Positions 22,300 through 33,715 are shown, counted from the first letter of the stretch. The stretch is DNA of 64,000 bases from Massospora cicadina (GCA_022478985.1 JAKSZP010012192.1:27844-91843), one strand, 5' to 3'. The notes: generated by a model from the sequence alone, not told the origin. Made by a program: numbers and translations.

Positions 22300-23505
22300 G
22301 ATGTATGATAAGATGCTTAGCGGAAAATATGATGAAAAACTGCAGAGGTGATATAAGTGTTAAATGAGATGTGAATGAATACCTTCCAACAGAAAGGGGA
22401 ACTGTACAAGTAGATTGGTGATTCTACAGTGAATTTTCCACGCCCATCAGCATGTCCGGGAATCATTATGAGCGCACAAAAGGCAGTCAGGCATGGTGGA
22501 GTGTGTAAGACTATGGATTTGCTATGCCCTTGGTACTATTGGGAAAGTATGAGCTTTGATGTGCTCGAAACCAATCCTGTTGCCATCAGTGCAAATTGGA
22601 GAAGCCATTTCTGCATATGACGTCATATAAGTTAGTAAAACCACATTTTGTGCGGCACACAGTTTCCCTCGATGTCATTAGCCCCTTACCAACTGGAGCC
22701 AACCATTGTAAGTAAATTCTTGTGGTTATCGACTACTTGACCTGGTGGGTTGAAGCAAGGGTGATATGAGACTTGGGGGCAGTTACTGTGGCTAGGTTCT
22801 TGATGGAATGCATTATTTAGTGACACGGCTGCCCTCATTTTATTCTCACCAACAACAGAACTAACTTCACCTTGCAAACCAAACCCAAAATGGCTGAGCT
22901 TATGGGAATCCATGGTGTTCTGATGACCCTATACCACCCCAAATTTAATGGAATGGTCAGACAGGTGAATGGAACTCTGGTGAACATACTACAAAAATTA
23001 GTAACGTATTGACCTTCCAAGTGGAGCTCTCTCCTTTCCTCTACCATGTTCTCCTATAACATTAGTTACCATTCCGCCACAGGGAAGAGTCCCTTCCAAC
23101 TACTATACAGCTGACACCTGGCTCTTCCAGCGTAACTTTAATTTGTGTGTAGTAGACACCAGTGGACTGGAACCCTACCACTATTTGACTAACCACGCGA
23201 ACATAGTGATCAAATTGTAAACTGAAGCATATTCCTTCAGCTTAGCCAAGAAGATCAGGAATCAGGCCTCTGATCAGGCACATTGTAGCGGGCTGGCGCC
23301 ATTCAAGGAAGGCAATATGGTTCTCTTCCATGACCAACATAGATTCTTGTGGAAACACAAGCTGGCCAGTATTTGGATTAATCTATTTGAAGTTATAAAA
23401 AAACTGGAATTACGCATATACCATCAATGATCCTGCTAGTGGTCAGTTAATTAACCAAGTACACGCACAGTTCCTCCAACCTTACAAACAATAGGATCCT
23501 ATCAT
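22300..23505 (+). pseudogene. Gypsy1-1 integrase and C-terminal domain remnant
   Basis: The HHCC zinc region is degraded (AQKAVRHGGVCKTMDLLCPW, 22465-22530). Core: SLDVISPLPTGANH (about 22665, first Asp), ILTNNRTNFT-like second site (about 22845, Asp lost), and NGMVRQVNGTL (about 22950), where the third catalytic residue Glu is Arg. The C-terminal tail has NISYHSATGKSPFQLLYS-like sequence (about 23060) and FKEGNMVLFHDQHRF (about 23310), the conserved post-core domain. Many stops. Inactive. Confidence 0.75.
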
Positions 23506-23511
23506 CCAGTC

Positions 23512-23524
23512 AAGGAGGGGGTAA
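23512..23524 (+). promoter_or_regulatory. Gypsy1-1 polypurine tract
   Basis: AAGGAGGGGGTAA directly before the 3' LTR; primes plus-strand DNA. Gypsy1-2 has the same tract at 58036-58048. Confidence 0.75.
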
Positions 23525-24092
23525 TGTCGCAATTCTGATATGACTGGATGATAATTGTGGGACAGCTAGGGCGGAATCCATCAAAAATGGTATCAGTTAT
23601 GATTATTCAAGTGCCTTGAGATGAGGTGATATTGGGACATAAAGGGTTTTTATTGGATATATTGGGTTTTATTGGATCACCTTTATATAAGGCAATAAGG
23701 TGATAATGTGATGTCAACATTTGATGAATACAAAGTAAATCGCCTACAATTAGGGTGACAGTGGATTAGAGAATAACAAGCCAAATTCAAGGAGAATTGG
23801 CGGAATAGTATATCCCAAGTATGAGAGCAGTATCGCCTAAAGTCGCTGTATATAAGCAAGATGGGCGATTGAGAGCTTTAGGTTTTTGATAGTGTAGAAG
23901 AGATGGGACAGCAAAAGGTAGCTGTATTTATAAAAAATATTTAAAGAATTTATAGAGGAATTGCTCCTATTTAAGTATATTTTCAAGTGTCTGAAGGACT
24001 GACAATCCCCACATTGTCTGTCTATTGCTCAGTGGGTTCAACCTGTGCGAATAACACGACAGATTTTAACAATACCATTCAAAATTATAACA
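23525..24092 (+). repeat. Gypsy1-1 3' LTR
   Basis: 568 bp, TGTCGCAATTC...ATAACA; pairs with 17509-18081 with scattered substitutions and small indels. Followed by the GACAG target duplication. Confidence 0.9.
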
Positions 24093-24532
24093 GACAGTTC
24101 CCCATTCAAAAATGTTATTGGATTGGCTATAGGAACATCATGTAAGTAGTCAGTTATGGATACCATGGCTTGTGAGATGGAGGGGCAGCGCTGTATGAAT
24201 GTCCAGTTAGAAACAGGTAGGACAAATGGTATGCCCTCCATCCACTCAATCCCAAAAAGGATGGTCTGGGGCAGAGGGTATAATTATGCAAGGGGTATTG
24301 AGAGGGCTATTTCTGTTAATACTGGATGAATAGTCACGAAGGCGTGGGGCCTGCAAGGTGAGTGGCTCCTTTGGGAACCAAAATTTGTATTATGGGATCA
24401 GAACCATATATGATAATACAGCAATAATTTCATTAGTTAAAATTTCAGGTTGTAGTTGGGTAGGGAGACCCTCAAACTGAGCCACAAGAGTGGTATCAGT
24501 GGGCAACTGGGTTTGAGTAGTTGGGAGGGGGT
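24093..24532 (-). pseudogene. OLE-C: middle piece of the interrupted ORF1-only element
   Basis: On the minus strand, starting right at the Gypsy2 boundary, it reads PLPTTQTQLPTDTTLVAQFE, matching OLE-D (PLPTTHTWLPADTTYVVQFE). Then, with frameshifts, it reads AFVTIHPVLTEIA (about 24345), DHPFWD-stop-VDGGHTICPTCF (about 24275-24215) and the remains of a CCHC knuckle, where the first two Cys and the His are still visible. It ends at the Gypsy1 target site. OLE-E supplies the residues just before it (FQGTP) and OLE-B those just after. Confidence 0.75.
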
Positions 24533-25648
24533 TGTTAAAATTTATAGGTTTTCTGAAAGTTCTTGGTTAATAACCCCTATAGATTTATTAACTGCACCAG
24601 TTCGTTGTTGTGCAATTTTTCATATTGCTTATTAGTGATATATATTCGTTTGATAATAGTATGGAGACTATTATTCATAGTTCAAGTAAAGTATTAGAAA
24701 CTAGGCTAATGCTTGGCTAGTATTTCCTCCTCAAAATACTTGTGATGTCTTTAATAGGGTCAATCCCTGGTACCATCTAAAAGATCCACACTTGGATTCT
24801 CATTTACAGTTTCTTTCTGTAACTCCCAGTCAGCAGCAATCCCCAATTCAGCTTATTCTCTGAATATTGCCTCAGGTCCTTAATTTTTATCCTAAAGAGT
24901 CTCCCAATTAGAGCATACAGCAATGACTTCCCTAAGAAAGATTAGAACTTGAAATGGATTCTGATAAAGTATATTAAGATAATACTAATTACTGGTAAAA
25001 AGTCCTTTTATTAGTAAATTCTTAGAGAAATTTATAGTGGAAATTTTGAACCCAACACTTAGTTGGCACCTCCTTGATGAAACGGCAGCTGTTGCATTAA
25101 AATTAACCATCTTGTTTCATCAGTGATGGTCCTCCCCATCCTGGCTAGGATTATGTTGTTGGACATCATTGAGACCAAAAAATGGAAAGAGTTGGAAAAT
25201 GTGTCCCTAACGTCTTCCTCTTGATCCCAATGAACCAACTATAATTGGCAAGCAACCTGCTTAGCTAATCAAACTTGTAACTCATTAAGGCAGGTCGCAA
25301 AACAACTGATCAATTTTTATTTGTAGGCGGCATAACTCACCTCACAACTTGATACTTAAATTCCCAATTTGCTGGTGATGAAAACTGACCAATCCCAATT
25401 GGTACACCTGATAGTTGATCAACTATCAGATGTACCTATTTCGTTGGCAACCCTGCCCAATAAGATCTTAAGCATTCATCTGGATTGATCCCCAATGGAT
25501 CTGACTTAAGAAACTAATCTAAAATCCCCCAAACATTGTTACCCTGAAATCGGGTCAACTGATATCCAATTCACTTCACTTTAGGGGATTATCCCCTAGT
25601 GATCCTTGTTAATTAATCAGCTGGGAATATGAGAAAGAATCCCCAACA
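24533..25648 (-). repeat. Gypsy2-I 3' LTR (left)
   Basis: 1116 bp. On the + strand it starts TGTTAAAATTTATAGG and ends CCCCAACA. It aligns end to end with the right LTR once OLE-D is removed, and with 41292-42406, 49651-50768 and 62306-63417. The next + strand bases, CACACCCTCTCTTGCC, are the complement of the polypurine tract. Confidence 0.9.
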
Positions 25649-25689
25649 CACACCCTCTCTTGCCTATATTTCCAGCGAGAAAAGTATTG

Positions 25690-27340
25690 GGGAAGAACAC
25701 CGCTTCAGAAACTTGGGCAAATACTTTATTTGTTCAAGTGGAGTACAAATAATCAATACTCAATGCTGCTCAGGATGACCTTCAGCATGCGGCTCTCTTC
25801 CTCTTCCTACTTGCTACTGCCTACTCAGAGCACAGTCCCCATGACCTTCTGTCATGCCATGTTTATTGATTTATTTATGACAATATTAATCTTGGGATTC
25901 TGTTTCTTCCCATCAGGGCATATGACCCACTATCATATTCAGGGTTCTTGGTCCGGTGCTTCTGATTTCCTAATTTTCTCCTCATCCTTGACAAAAGATT
26001 CTTACCATCGATGTCCATTTCATGGCGCAATTAAGAATGCTCATTTATGTTCGCCCTTGATATATTCTTTTAATAACCTCCTGGCTCAAATCATTCTTAC
26101 TTCTTCTCTGGAGAGCTTATCCCATTAACTTTGAGATTAATCTCTAAAATTAAAGCTCAATTGATTTCAGAGTGCATAATGTTGACTATCATATAAGTCT
26201 GACATCCTTCTCTCATCCAGCTCATATGTAAAAGTCTGAGTCTTAGTACCAACAGCTGAATAGCTTGTCTGAGAAAGACCTCTGGCTCATCCAGCTGATG
26301 AGTCAATCTTCATTCTGGAACTTTTTCTATGGTCCTTCCAGGACTCATACTCCCAGTCAAATACAGTAGCCAGTCCTTCTGTGGGATTACCAGAAATGGT
26401 AACCAACCTCAACAAAACCAGGTTAGAAATTGTCTTGAACAACTTACAACCAATCCTTCCTCTATCATCAATTCCTGAGTTAGACTTCAAAACTCTCCTG
26501 GATTTGGCTCCATTTTTAGATACTACTACCATTATTGTCAAACATCCTGAAGCAATGCCTTCACTCTCGATTGTTTATTACTCACCATATTGGACTTGCT
26601 TCTGGAGTTCCTATTTTGGCTCAGTCAATATTAAAAGCCAGCTGTCTTGGCCACCGAACTAGCCATTGGAAACAGTATACATTTTTAACTCCCCTATGCA
26701 CAATTAGGAGGCCTAAGTCAACGAGGCTTTGTCCATAGCTCTGAACTCTTCAGATCTTGAAAACATCCTAGATCGAGATTTTGCAGGCTATGCTCTTTAA
26801 TATGCCAGCCAAGTTCTTTGGAGTTAGGCCAAAAAGCTTCCAGCTTCTCCCATCTTCCATCACATATTCTATAGCTTCCAAGAAGCTTGTAGTCATAGCT
26901 TGCAGGATTCCATTCGCTCCTTGCATGACTATATCGTTTCTGGTACATCCCATCAGTATCTCCACTGATGGATTTGATAGGGGCATTATTTAGCAACCCT
27001 CGCCTAGTATAACTTGCTCTTTACTGGCCCATATGTCCAGTGTTCTTGACAAAGCTCATCAAAAAGTTCTCAAGACCAATCTTCCAGATACAGTACCATA
27101 TTGGGATTACTTGTGCTTATTTACTGACTGCCTCTTCTTGTACTGTTGTTCCTTCCCCATACTGGGGTATCGCATTTGGCATCTTCTGGCATTTCAATTT
27201 CTCTTCCTCTAGTCACTTTCTCACAGGGATCTGCATCCGCTCAACAAACTTAGTTTTGAGTAGGTCTAGCCCTTGCTAGTATCCAATCACACATAGTCTT
27301 TGATGGGTTCTTTACTCCTACTACAATCCATCCTCACTCC
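25690..27340 (+). pseudogene. Gypsy2-I antisense accessory frame (aORF), copy I
   Basis: A plus-strand reading frame, opposite to gag-pol, between integrase and the 3' LTR. Conserved blocks in order: SILNAAQDDLQHAALFLFLL (about 25750); PADESIFILELFLWSFQDSY (about 26297); PSVGLPEMVTN, SSIPELDFKTLLDLAPF (26381-26520); QEACSHSLQDSIRSLHDYIV (about 26880); and GLALASIQSHIVFDG (about 27264). Copies II and III keep the same blocks on the same strand even where the DNA has diverged. I do not recognise the family. Short hydrophobic stretches occur near the N-terminus (ALFLFLLATAY). Stops and frameshifts break it. LTR elements with extra antisense ORFs downstream of pol are known in plants, for example the Grande type. 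Confidence 0.6.
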
Positions 27341-27509
27341 CCAAGAGGAGACATATGTAAAATCATCCCTGAAATGATGATAACTAAATATAAAAATTTA
27401 TAAAAATATATCGTTTTTATATGCGTTTTTTATAATCTTTTTTTCCATATTTTTATCAATCTTTTATTTTTTATTCTTCTTTTTACATGGGATTTGGCCT
27501 TTTTTGGGT

Positions 27510-27690
27510 AAGCGGTTCATCTTTTTATTTTTATTACACCAAACTGGATCCTAGTTATACTTAAACCCACCAGTTTTCTATAGTTCAGAGGTCTTACTTT
27601 TTTAAGATTTAATCATCTAGTTTGGTTCAGCAGTCCTTTTTTCATATTTTTCAAATCAATAAGATATAACCAACTCAATAGTTTAATGGT
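27510..27690. repeat. GGTTCAGAGGTCC motif array in Gypsy2-I (degenerate)
   Basis: Degenerate copies of GGTTCAG[AC]GGTCC at about 27515 (GGTTCATC), 27583 (AGTTCAGAGGTC), 27625 (GGTTCAGCAGTCC) and 27675, in a T-rich background. Elements II and III carry cleaner arrays at the same place. The preceding 27350-27510 is T-rich with no gene. Confidence 0.55.
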
Positions 27691-27739
27691 GCCTTATGAA
27701 CTCTTTTTTATTATTTTTTTCCTTGAAATTGCTTTAAAT

Positions 27740-28960
27740 ACTTAGCATGGACTTGATTTACTATCCTTCCATCCAAGTGGTTCTTGATGGAGTAGGCGTC
27801 CATCTCCATCTTGGTGATAATCTCAAACGGACCTGACTGCAATGCATCCAATTTGTTTTTTCTTCCAAAACCATGAGTGTTACAAAAGGCAACTCTTTCA
27901 TCTATTTAATATTCTGCTAATGCCAATCAGTTCTTATTGTTGTTAATTTAACTCGTATCCTTTTCTTCAACATAGTACCAAATGTTTGCAATTACATCTC
28001 AATTAGGATATTTATCAATCAGTTCAAGTACTGTTTGGCACTCATCTCTGATGTTGGTTCCACCACTGCATATAAAATTGGCAGCAACACGGCCTTCCTC
28101 CTGTATATAACAACTCAAATAGCATTTTTTTCCCAGCACTGTATGATGACTGATATTGTAGGTGAACGTCACCAAACTCAGGTACATCCCCACGCAAAAG
28201 TTCTTCCTGTGGCCAGCTTCCTCAGCATCGCAGCCAGCATCCTATTAACTCAATTTCCCAGTCTGTATGTCTCCAGCCAGTAGGGTATAGATACAACTCC
28301 TTGGATCCCCATTATTTCATTTAATCGCAGGATCACATGAGACGTGAAATTTGTCCCAGTGTCACTCAACAGGACCTACGAGCATTGATGTCAGTATACT
28401 ACTTTTTTCAGGATGAACTTCTCAGTACTGGAGCATCTACTTTCGCCAGCGCCTTTGTCTCATCCCATCTCGTCAGATGATCAATTGCAACTATTATGTA
28501 CTTGACTCAACCTTTTCTCATTGTCAGCAGTCCCATCATGTTGATGGACACCATATGCCAAGCAAATCCAGGGCGACCAGTCAGTATCCAGTTGTATTCT
28601 TATGTGGCTTGTGCAACTGGCACTCCACACAGAAAGTCAGATAGTCCGCAACATCATAGTTGATGGACTCCCAGTAGTAGTACTGACAAATATGGTTGTT
28701 TTTTTAAGTCTCCATGCCTGAAAAGCTTATGATTGACTTGAATGTTAGCCACTTGTTCTGACGGCTTTGGGAATAGTTCTTTCTTCCCATTGAACATCTT
28801 AAAAAAGTGTCCATCCATGGCTTTAGTGTTTTCCTTCTCTTTTGAAGTCCACCTTGGATTTCTTGGGGCTCATTCCTACTTTATCCATCGATCATTCTCT
28901 GGAATAGCACATCCACCTGCTGGTATACCATCTGGACCATTGGTAACCGCAATAAGCCAT
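27740..28960 (-). pseudogene. Gypsy2-I integrase remnant
   Basis: On the minus strand the C-terminal part reads FEIITKMEMDAYSIKNHLDG-like sequence (about 27820) and VTFTYNISHHTVLGKKCYLS (about 28150), the conserved post-core segment. The core lies at 28.25-28.6 kb (homologous to SIDVMGP and LVERVNGTL of element II), and the zinc region with the CQYYYWESIN-like stretch is near 28680. The frame is broken by stops. Confidence 0.65.
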
Positions 28961-29560
28961 CTGCATTCTGGTGAGAAGCCCCCACTTGGTGGACAATCTC
29001 ATAATTGTAAGCCTGTAGCTTAAGTGCCCATTGGGCCAGTTGTCCTTCTGGTTCTCACAAATTATGAAGCCAATGCAACGAGGTGTGATCTATCATTACT
29101 TTGAAGTGCATTCCATGAATGTACACCCAAAACTGTTTACAGGTGTAAATGACTGCAGGGCATTTACACTCAATTACAATGTATCACCTCTCAGAAGCTG
29201 AGAGTTTCCGCTCACATATAACATCAGATGTTCGTCCCCAAGTTAATCTACTTGGCTCAATATGGCACCAATTGCCAATAACAAAGCATCAGTTTGTATA
29301 ATAAATTCTCGATCAAATCTAGACATTTCAAAATCAGGGATTCTATAAAGTACTGGCATAACTCATCAAAAGACTTCTGGGCTTCTTCATTCCAAACGAA
29401 TCCTTTCTTCAAATCCTTTAACAGATGGAATATGGGCTTAGCAGTTCTTTCAAAATCCCAAATAAATCTTCTATAGTTTCTGTCCATTCCAAGAAAACTT
29501 AGATATCTTGGACACTCATTAACACAGCCATTCACTTTATGGCTTCGATCTTCTGGGATT
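28961..29560 (-). pseudogene. Gypsy2-I RNase H remnant
   Basis: Open minus-strand frame 29535-29257: FLGMDRNYRRFIWDFERTAK then FHLLKDLKKGFVWNEEAQKS and FDELCQYFI, the RT connection and RNase H N-terminus. The downstream part (29250-28960) matches the RNase H motifs of element II (VYIHG...FKVMIDHTSLHWLHNL-like, near 29080). Broken frames. Confidence 0.7.
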
Positions 29561-30720
29561 GAGATTTAAATCTCTATAGTTGATCACAAATCCCAGATAT
29601 TACAACTCTTTCTTGAAGAAGTGACACTTCTTCAGCTTAATCTTCAAGTTGTCTGCGGATAGTCTCTTGAAAACTTCCTCCAAGTGGTGCAAATGGTCAG
29701 TAAACGTCCTATTAAACACAATTATATCGTCCAAGTACACCAGGACGCATTACAACTTCAAGTCATTTAGTATTGCAACCATGGCCCTCTGGAACGTCAC
29801 AAGCGCATTGCACAGACCCTGAGGCACCCTTTCTAGTTAATATAGCCCCTTCATGGTAATAATTGCACGTTTTTCTTAGCCTTCTCTTGGAAAATTGATT
29901 TGCCAATATCCTGATATTAGATCCATCATGGAGAAATATTTCGCTTCTCCCAATTAATCTAGCACATCATTAATTCTTGGTAGTGAGTATGACTTCTTCT
30001 TCATAATCTTATTCGGCTTCCAATAGCTAATCACCACCCAATTTGAGCCATCTTTCTTCTAATAATAAGAATTGGACTAATCCAGGGACTCAATGATGGA
30101 ACTAGAAGCCATTCTTCAATAGTTTGTTAATTTCTTCTTCCACTACCACTTCAGCTGCCTTCGCTTGTCAAATTAGTCTTATCCTATTATAGCAGATTTT
30201 CATGGTATCAAACTTGCGGATCACTTCTCATGTGCATCCCAAATTTGTGGTCATCCTGGGTGAATACTTCCCAATACTTTTTAACAATTCAAGCACCTCC
30301 TCCTGCTGTCCTGCCATCAGATCAGCGAGTTTCTCTCGTTCTACCAATAGATTGATACTTTTGGTTACCTCAGATGGTAATCCCATTTTGTCAAGGGTCC
30401 CAAAATTGTGGAATTTACTCAGTTCAGCCATCTGGAATAGGTGAATAAATGTGACAATATGATTCTTCTCAATCTTCATCAGTTTTTCACTTAAATTTTC
30501 CAGGAGAACACGAATTTCTCCATGGCCCAGCTTTATTATTCCAGGAGCCACCGAGGATATACCCTAGACTTCTTCCAAGGGCTTCTGACCTCCCATACAG
30601 CAGCTCTGGTAACTCTAATGTCAACCTCACGTCAAATATTATTTTTCCTGGTGTTATGGTTCTTGCATTCTTGATCCTCAGTGGAATTCCCCAATTTTCT
30701 AGGATTTCCGTTGGCATCTA
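29561..30720 (-). pseudogene. Gypsy2-I reverse transcriptase with intact YLDD, plus linker
   Basis: The minus strand reads VLVYLDDIIVFNRTFTDHLH, with the catalytic YLDD box intact at 29726-29737. The thumb KIKLKKCHFFKKEL and YLGFVIN follow (about 29660-29600). The MPQG-type box and SMMDLISGYW-like palm motif lie at 29.8-29.95 kb. The upstream linker (30717-30228) contains RLTLELPELLYGRSEALGRS and GHGEIRVLLENLSEKLMKIE, both shared with element II. Stops and frameshifts remain, so the enzyme cannot be made. Confidence 0.8.
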
Positions 30721-30739
30721 TCATCACTTCCTAGGTCCA

Positions 30740-31688
30740 AAAATCATGGATCTATAAAATCAATTTTTAATATTTTATATATTTTTATATAATTTTCTTT
30801 TGCAATAGGACTCTTAACCTACAATTAGGTTCAGAGGTCCTTCTTCTCTTCTTCATCCAAACGTATTCCTAGGTATACTCTGACCTACCAGTTTACATGG
30901 CTCAAACTCTTATCCTCTTATGATTTAACCATCTATTTGGTTCAGTTGTCTTCTTGGACTTAAACAAAATCTCAGGACATAACCATTTAATGGTTCAGAG
31001 GTCCACTGCGGACATTGTAACTATTTTCTCTTAAGTCCAATACTCCCAATTTTTAGTATTGACCTTCTTCACTATATGATCAGCGTCACTGTTTCTTCAT
31101 GTATAGGAAACACTTGCCAACTTAAAAATACTTTTTGAATGTTTTCATTACTTAGGCTCTCAATCCTGACTTGTCATTCATCCAACAGGTCTGTTTAATT
31201 GTTCAGATCGCTTTTCTCTTCAAAAAATTTTTTGGCATTCATGGCCATCCAAAACGTTGGAAGTAGGTCCACTGGCGAATCTGAAAATGACCTCTTAAGC
31301 ACACAGATTGATTTAGACTCATTAGCTTCATTTAGTTCTCATATAGTGTCTCATTTAACACCTCACTCCTTGGGACTATTTCAAGTGGACACAACTTCAA
31401 CCAAAGTTGGACCTGCTTATCCTCTTCATCTCAGGTAGATGACAGGTGGAACAGTTTTTCTTGCAGCACTAGACAATTTTATATCTAGGCTGAAAGTTCT
31501 TTTCAAAAACTTGAGTATCCTCAAACTGCTTCACTAGTCGCTTCACTTCTGAGATGGGTGAACGCAATTGAATGTGATCCACTTCACATTCTGTCTTCGT
31601 TAATTTACTTTCCCTAGTAACTTATTGCCAGAATCAGAAACATCCTCATATGACATCTCGTCCTAGTACCTTCTTCTAACTAACTACA
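30740..31688 (-). other. Gypsy2-I rearranged gag/protease region with second motif block
   Basis: Where element II has protease and gag (47.6-49.6 kb), element I has only about 0.95 kb. At 30828-30840, 30939-30950 and 30992-31004 there are GGTTCAGAGGTCC-type motifs that belong, in all three copies, downstream of integrase; this looks like an internal duplication. The remaining 31.1-31.69 kb may hold a scrap of gag: minus-strand frames there read SEVKRLVKQFEDTQVFEKNF, a possible coiled coil. No protease motif is left. Confidence 0.5.
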
Positions 31689-31706
31689 CCACTGTAGTGA
31701 GCACCA
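31689..31706 (-). promoter_or_regulatory. Gypsy2-I primer-binding site
   Basis: Minus strand TGGTGCTCACTACAGTGG, two bases from the 5' LTR. It matches the Gypsy1 site in 16 of 18 positions. Confidence 0.8.
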
Positions 31707-32156
31707 ATTGCTAAAATCTATAGGTTTTCTGATTATTCTCGGCTAATAATCCCTTTAAATATATTAACTGCACAAGTTCATTATTGTGCAATTCTCTGCG
31801 TTGTTTGATAGTGGAATTTTTTTGATAATAGTATGGAGACTTTTATCCATAGTTGAAATAAAGTACTAAAATTTGGCCCAACACTTGGCTAGTGTTTCCT
31901 CTCAAAATACTTATGATATCCATAATAGCGATTCATTCCCTGGTACCATCTAACTTGATCCACGCTTAATCCTCAATTATGGTTTCTCTTTGAGATTCCC
32001 AGTCAGCAGAATCCCCTGATCTAGCTTCTTTCTGGATCCCACTCAGATCTTTACTCTTTATCCTAAAGAGTCTCCCAATTTGAGCACGCAGCAAAAATTT
32101 CCCTGAGAAAGAATATAACTCAAAATGGATTCTGATAAAGTATATTAAGATAATAC

Positions 32157-33715
32157 CTGATGACACCTGCCTGTTTTATCGACTTTTGCCCCTATAAGGG
32201 TATTTAATCTCAGCTTCACATGTGAAGCTGATGCCACCACTGTGGCAACGGTGCCCATGTTCTTCCAGGATACACCTCTCCCAACAACACACACCTGGCT
32301 CCCAGCAGACACCACATATGTGGTTCAGTTTGAGGATTTGACTAACTACCTTCCCTTGAGGTGCTCCACCAGGAGTTGATGGAAGGTTTGGCAGCCTATG
32401 GCTCCAACTCCATCTTGCAATTTACTTCCCAAATGGGGCCTTACGCCTCGTTGGCTTAGGGCGTATGCAACAATCAGCCTGGAAATGAACAAAATTGCCT
32501 CATCAATTACCCCTCATGACGTTATCCCCTCTGCCTCTGACCATCCATTCTGGGCCCGCGTTGAGCGAGGACAGACAATATGTCTGTCCTGTTTCAAGTT
32601 AGACCATTTGAAACACAAGTGCCCATATCTAGCATCTTCTGACAGCGCTTATAGTTTATCCAACGGTCACCAATTTGCCTGCCCCACCCTGCGCCAATTC
32701 TAGCATGGGTATGATCCTACCTCCTCCTCCCCCAAAGCCTATTGCTGCAGATGCACCTGCAGCCACCAATCAGACCCCACCTTGACTCAGTGCCACACAT
32801 GATACCTCAAATCAAGCACAGGATTGGCCCCCAGTTCGATCCCATGCAACACTCAACAAATTAACCAATCCTCAACCATATACCAATTCCCAAATTCAAT
32901 CTTTCTAGAACCCATGGGAGTTTTTGGATGAAATTGACGAATCAGGTAATATCATTGAAATACTATCACTGCAATTTGACTAGTTCTGTAATGCAAAATG
33001 AGATGCAGAATTTCCCCCTCATTTATATGCCCCAAAGCCATATGCCAAACCATTCCACAACGACAACCAGCTTGCAGTAGAAGCAGCCGCCACACTAGAT
33101 TGCCATCCCCTCTGTAAAGCCGCCGCCAAATCAGTGGCAGTGCTGGCAGGAGGAATTCCACCTCCTGTTATCCCCAAAAATCTTACTCCAAAAAGTAAGA
33201 TTAACATGAAACAACTACACAAAAATGTCACTGACGCTATCCAGAACGTGGTAACTGTAGCACGGAATCTGAAAGCTAAGATTATCCGAACTAACATTGC
33301 AAAGTTTGTTAAGCTACAAGATGCCCGCATTAAAGCTAAAAAATCTTAGCCAAATATATCACTGCCATTTATATGGTTTGCAATTACTCAGAAGTACCAA
33401 TCATCAGTGATATCAAACCAAATACTGCTGATGCCTCAACGCCCTTGCTATCTTCCTTGACATGCACCCTACTCTGGGAAGAGATAGCTGCTGCTGAAGA
33501 CAAGACCCCTGATCCCCCCTCCCCTTCCATCCTGGAGGGATAAGTGGTCTCCGCTGCCCACCTTGTTGGTTGATTTGTTTGGTGTGATTCATTCAATCTC
33601 TAATTTGGGCGTTTTGTTTGAATCAATTAGTTTCGTTATTTTAGTTTAATTTTTAGTTTGGTAATGTCCGTCCCCTGGTCAGCTTACCTTGTTTAAGTAA
33701 ATATTTAGAAAATAC
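32157..33715 (+). mobile_element. OLE-D: 5'-truncated ORF1-only LINE derivative in a Gypsy2 LTR
   Basis: An insertion in an otherwise continuous LTR, flanked by AGATAATAC (32148-32156) and AGAAAATAC (33707-33715), a 9-bp duplication with one mismatch. It begins inside the ORF1-like frame at the segment equivalent to DFHPYK of OLE-A, so it is 5'-truncated, as LINE products often are. It ends TTTAAGTAAATATTT after the TGTCCGTCCC tail (33665-33691) shared with the LINE. It encodes no endonuclease or RT, so it presumably moved using the LINE machinery. Confidence 0.8.
32215..33543 (+). pseudogene. OLE-D ORF1-like protein, intact CCHC knuckle
   Basis: Blocks in order: SFTCEADATTVATVPMFFQD (about 32220); PLPTTHTWLPADTTYVVQFE (about 32275-32335); HQELMEGLAAYGSNSILQF (about 32368, after a frameshift); DHPFWARVERGQTICLSCFK with knuckle Cys, Cys, His, Cys at 32581-32622 (C-x2-C-x4-H-x4-C, all ligands present); a Pro-rich linker; and NPWEFLDEIDESGNI (about 32910). 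Then come YAPKPYAKPFHNDNQLAVEA and AKSVAVLAGGIPPPVIPKN (33040-33180), a basic helical region KNVTDAIQNVVTVARNLKAK (about 33225), and, after a single stop near 33346, a C-terminal piece ending SILEG plus stop near 33543. It is the best-preserved copy of the family. RNA binding is inferred from the knuckle and its LINE ORF1 homology. Confidence 0.75.

Larger units (their letters stand above)
17509..24092 (+). mobile_element. Gypsy1 copy 1, complete but dead Ty3/Gypsy element
   Basis: Two LTRs in direct orientation (17509-18081 and 23525-24092), a primer-binding site, gag, protease, RT, RNase H, integrase and a polypurine tract. Order and motifs are Ty3/Gypsy. It is flanked by GATAG (17504-17508) and GACAG (24093-24097), a 5-bp target duplication with one change. 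It splits an older OLE copy: OLE-C on the right and OLE-B on the left join into one reading order when the element is removed. It is 6.58 kb long with many stops and frameshifts. Confidence 0.9.

Noticed and set aside
17509..24092. An env-like gene or endogenous retrovirus nature for Gypsy1
   Set aside because: Nothing resembling a signal peptide, furin site or transmembrane anchor lies between integrase and the 3' LTR; the C-terminal integrase domain runs almost to the polypurine tract.
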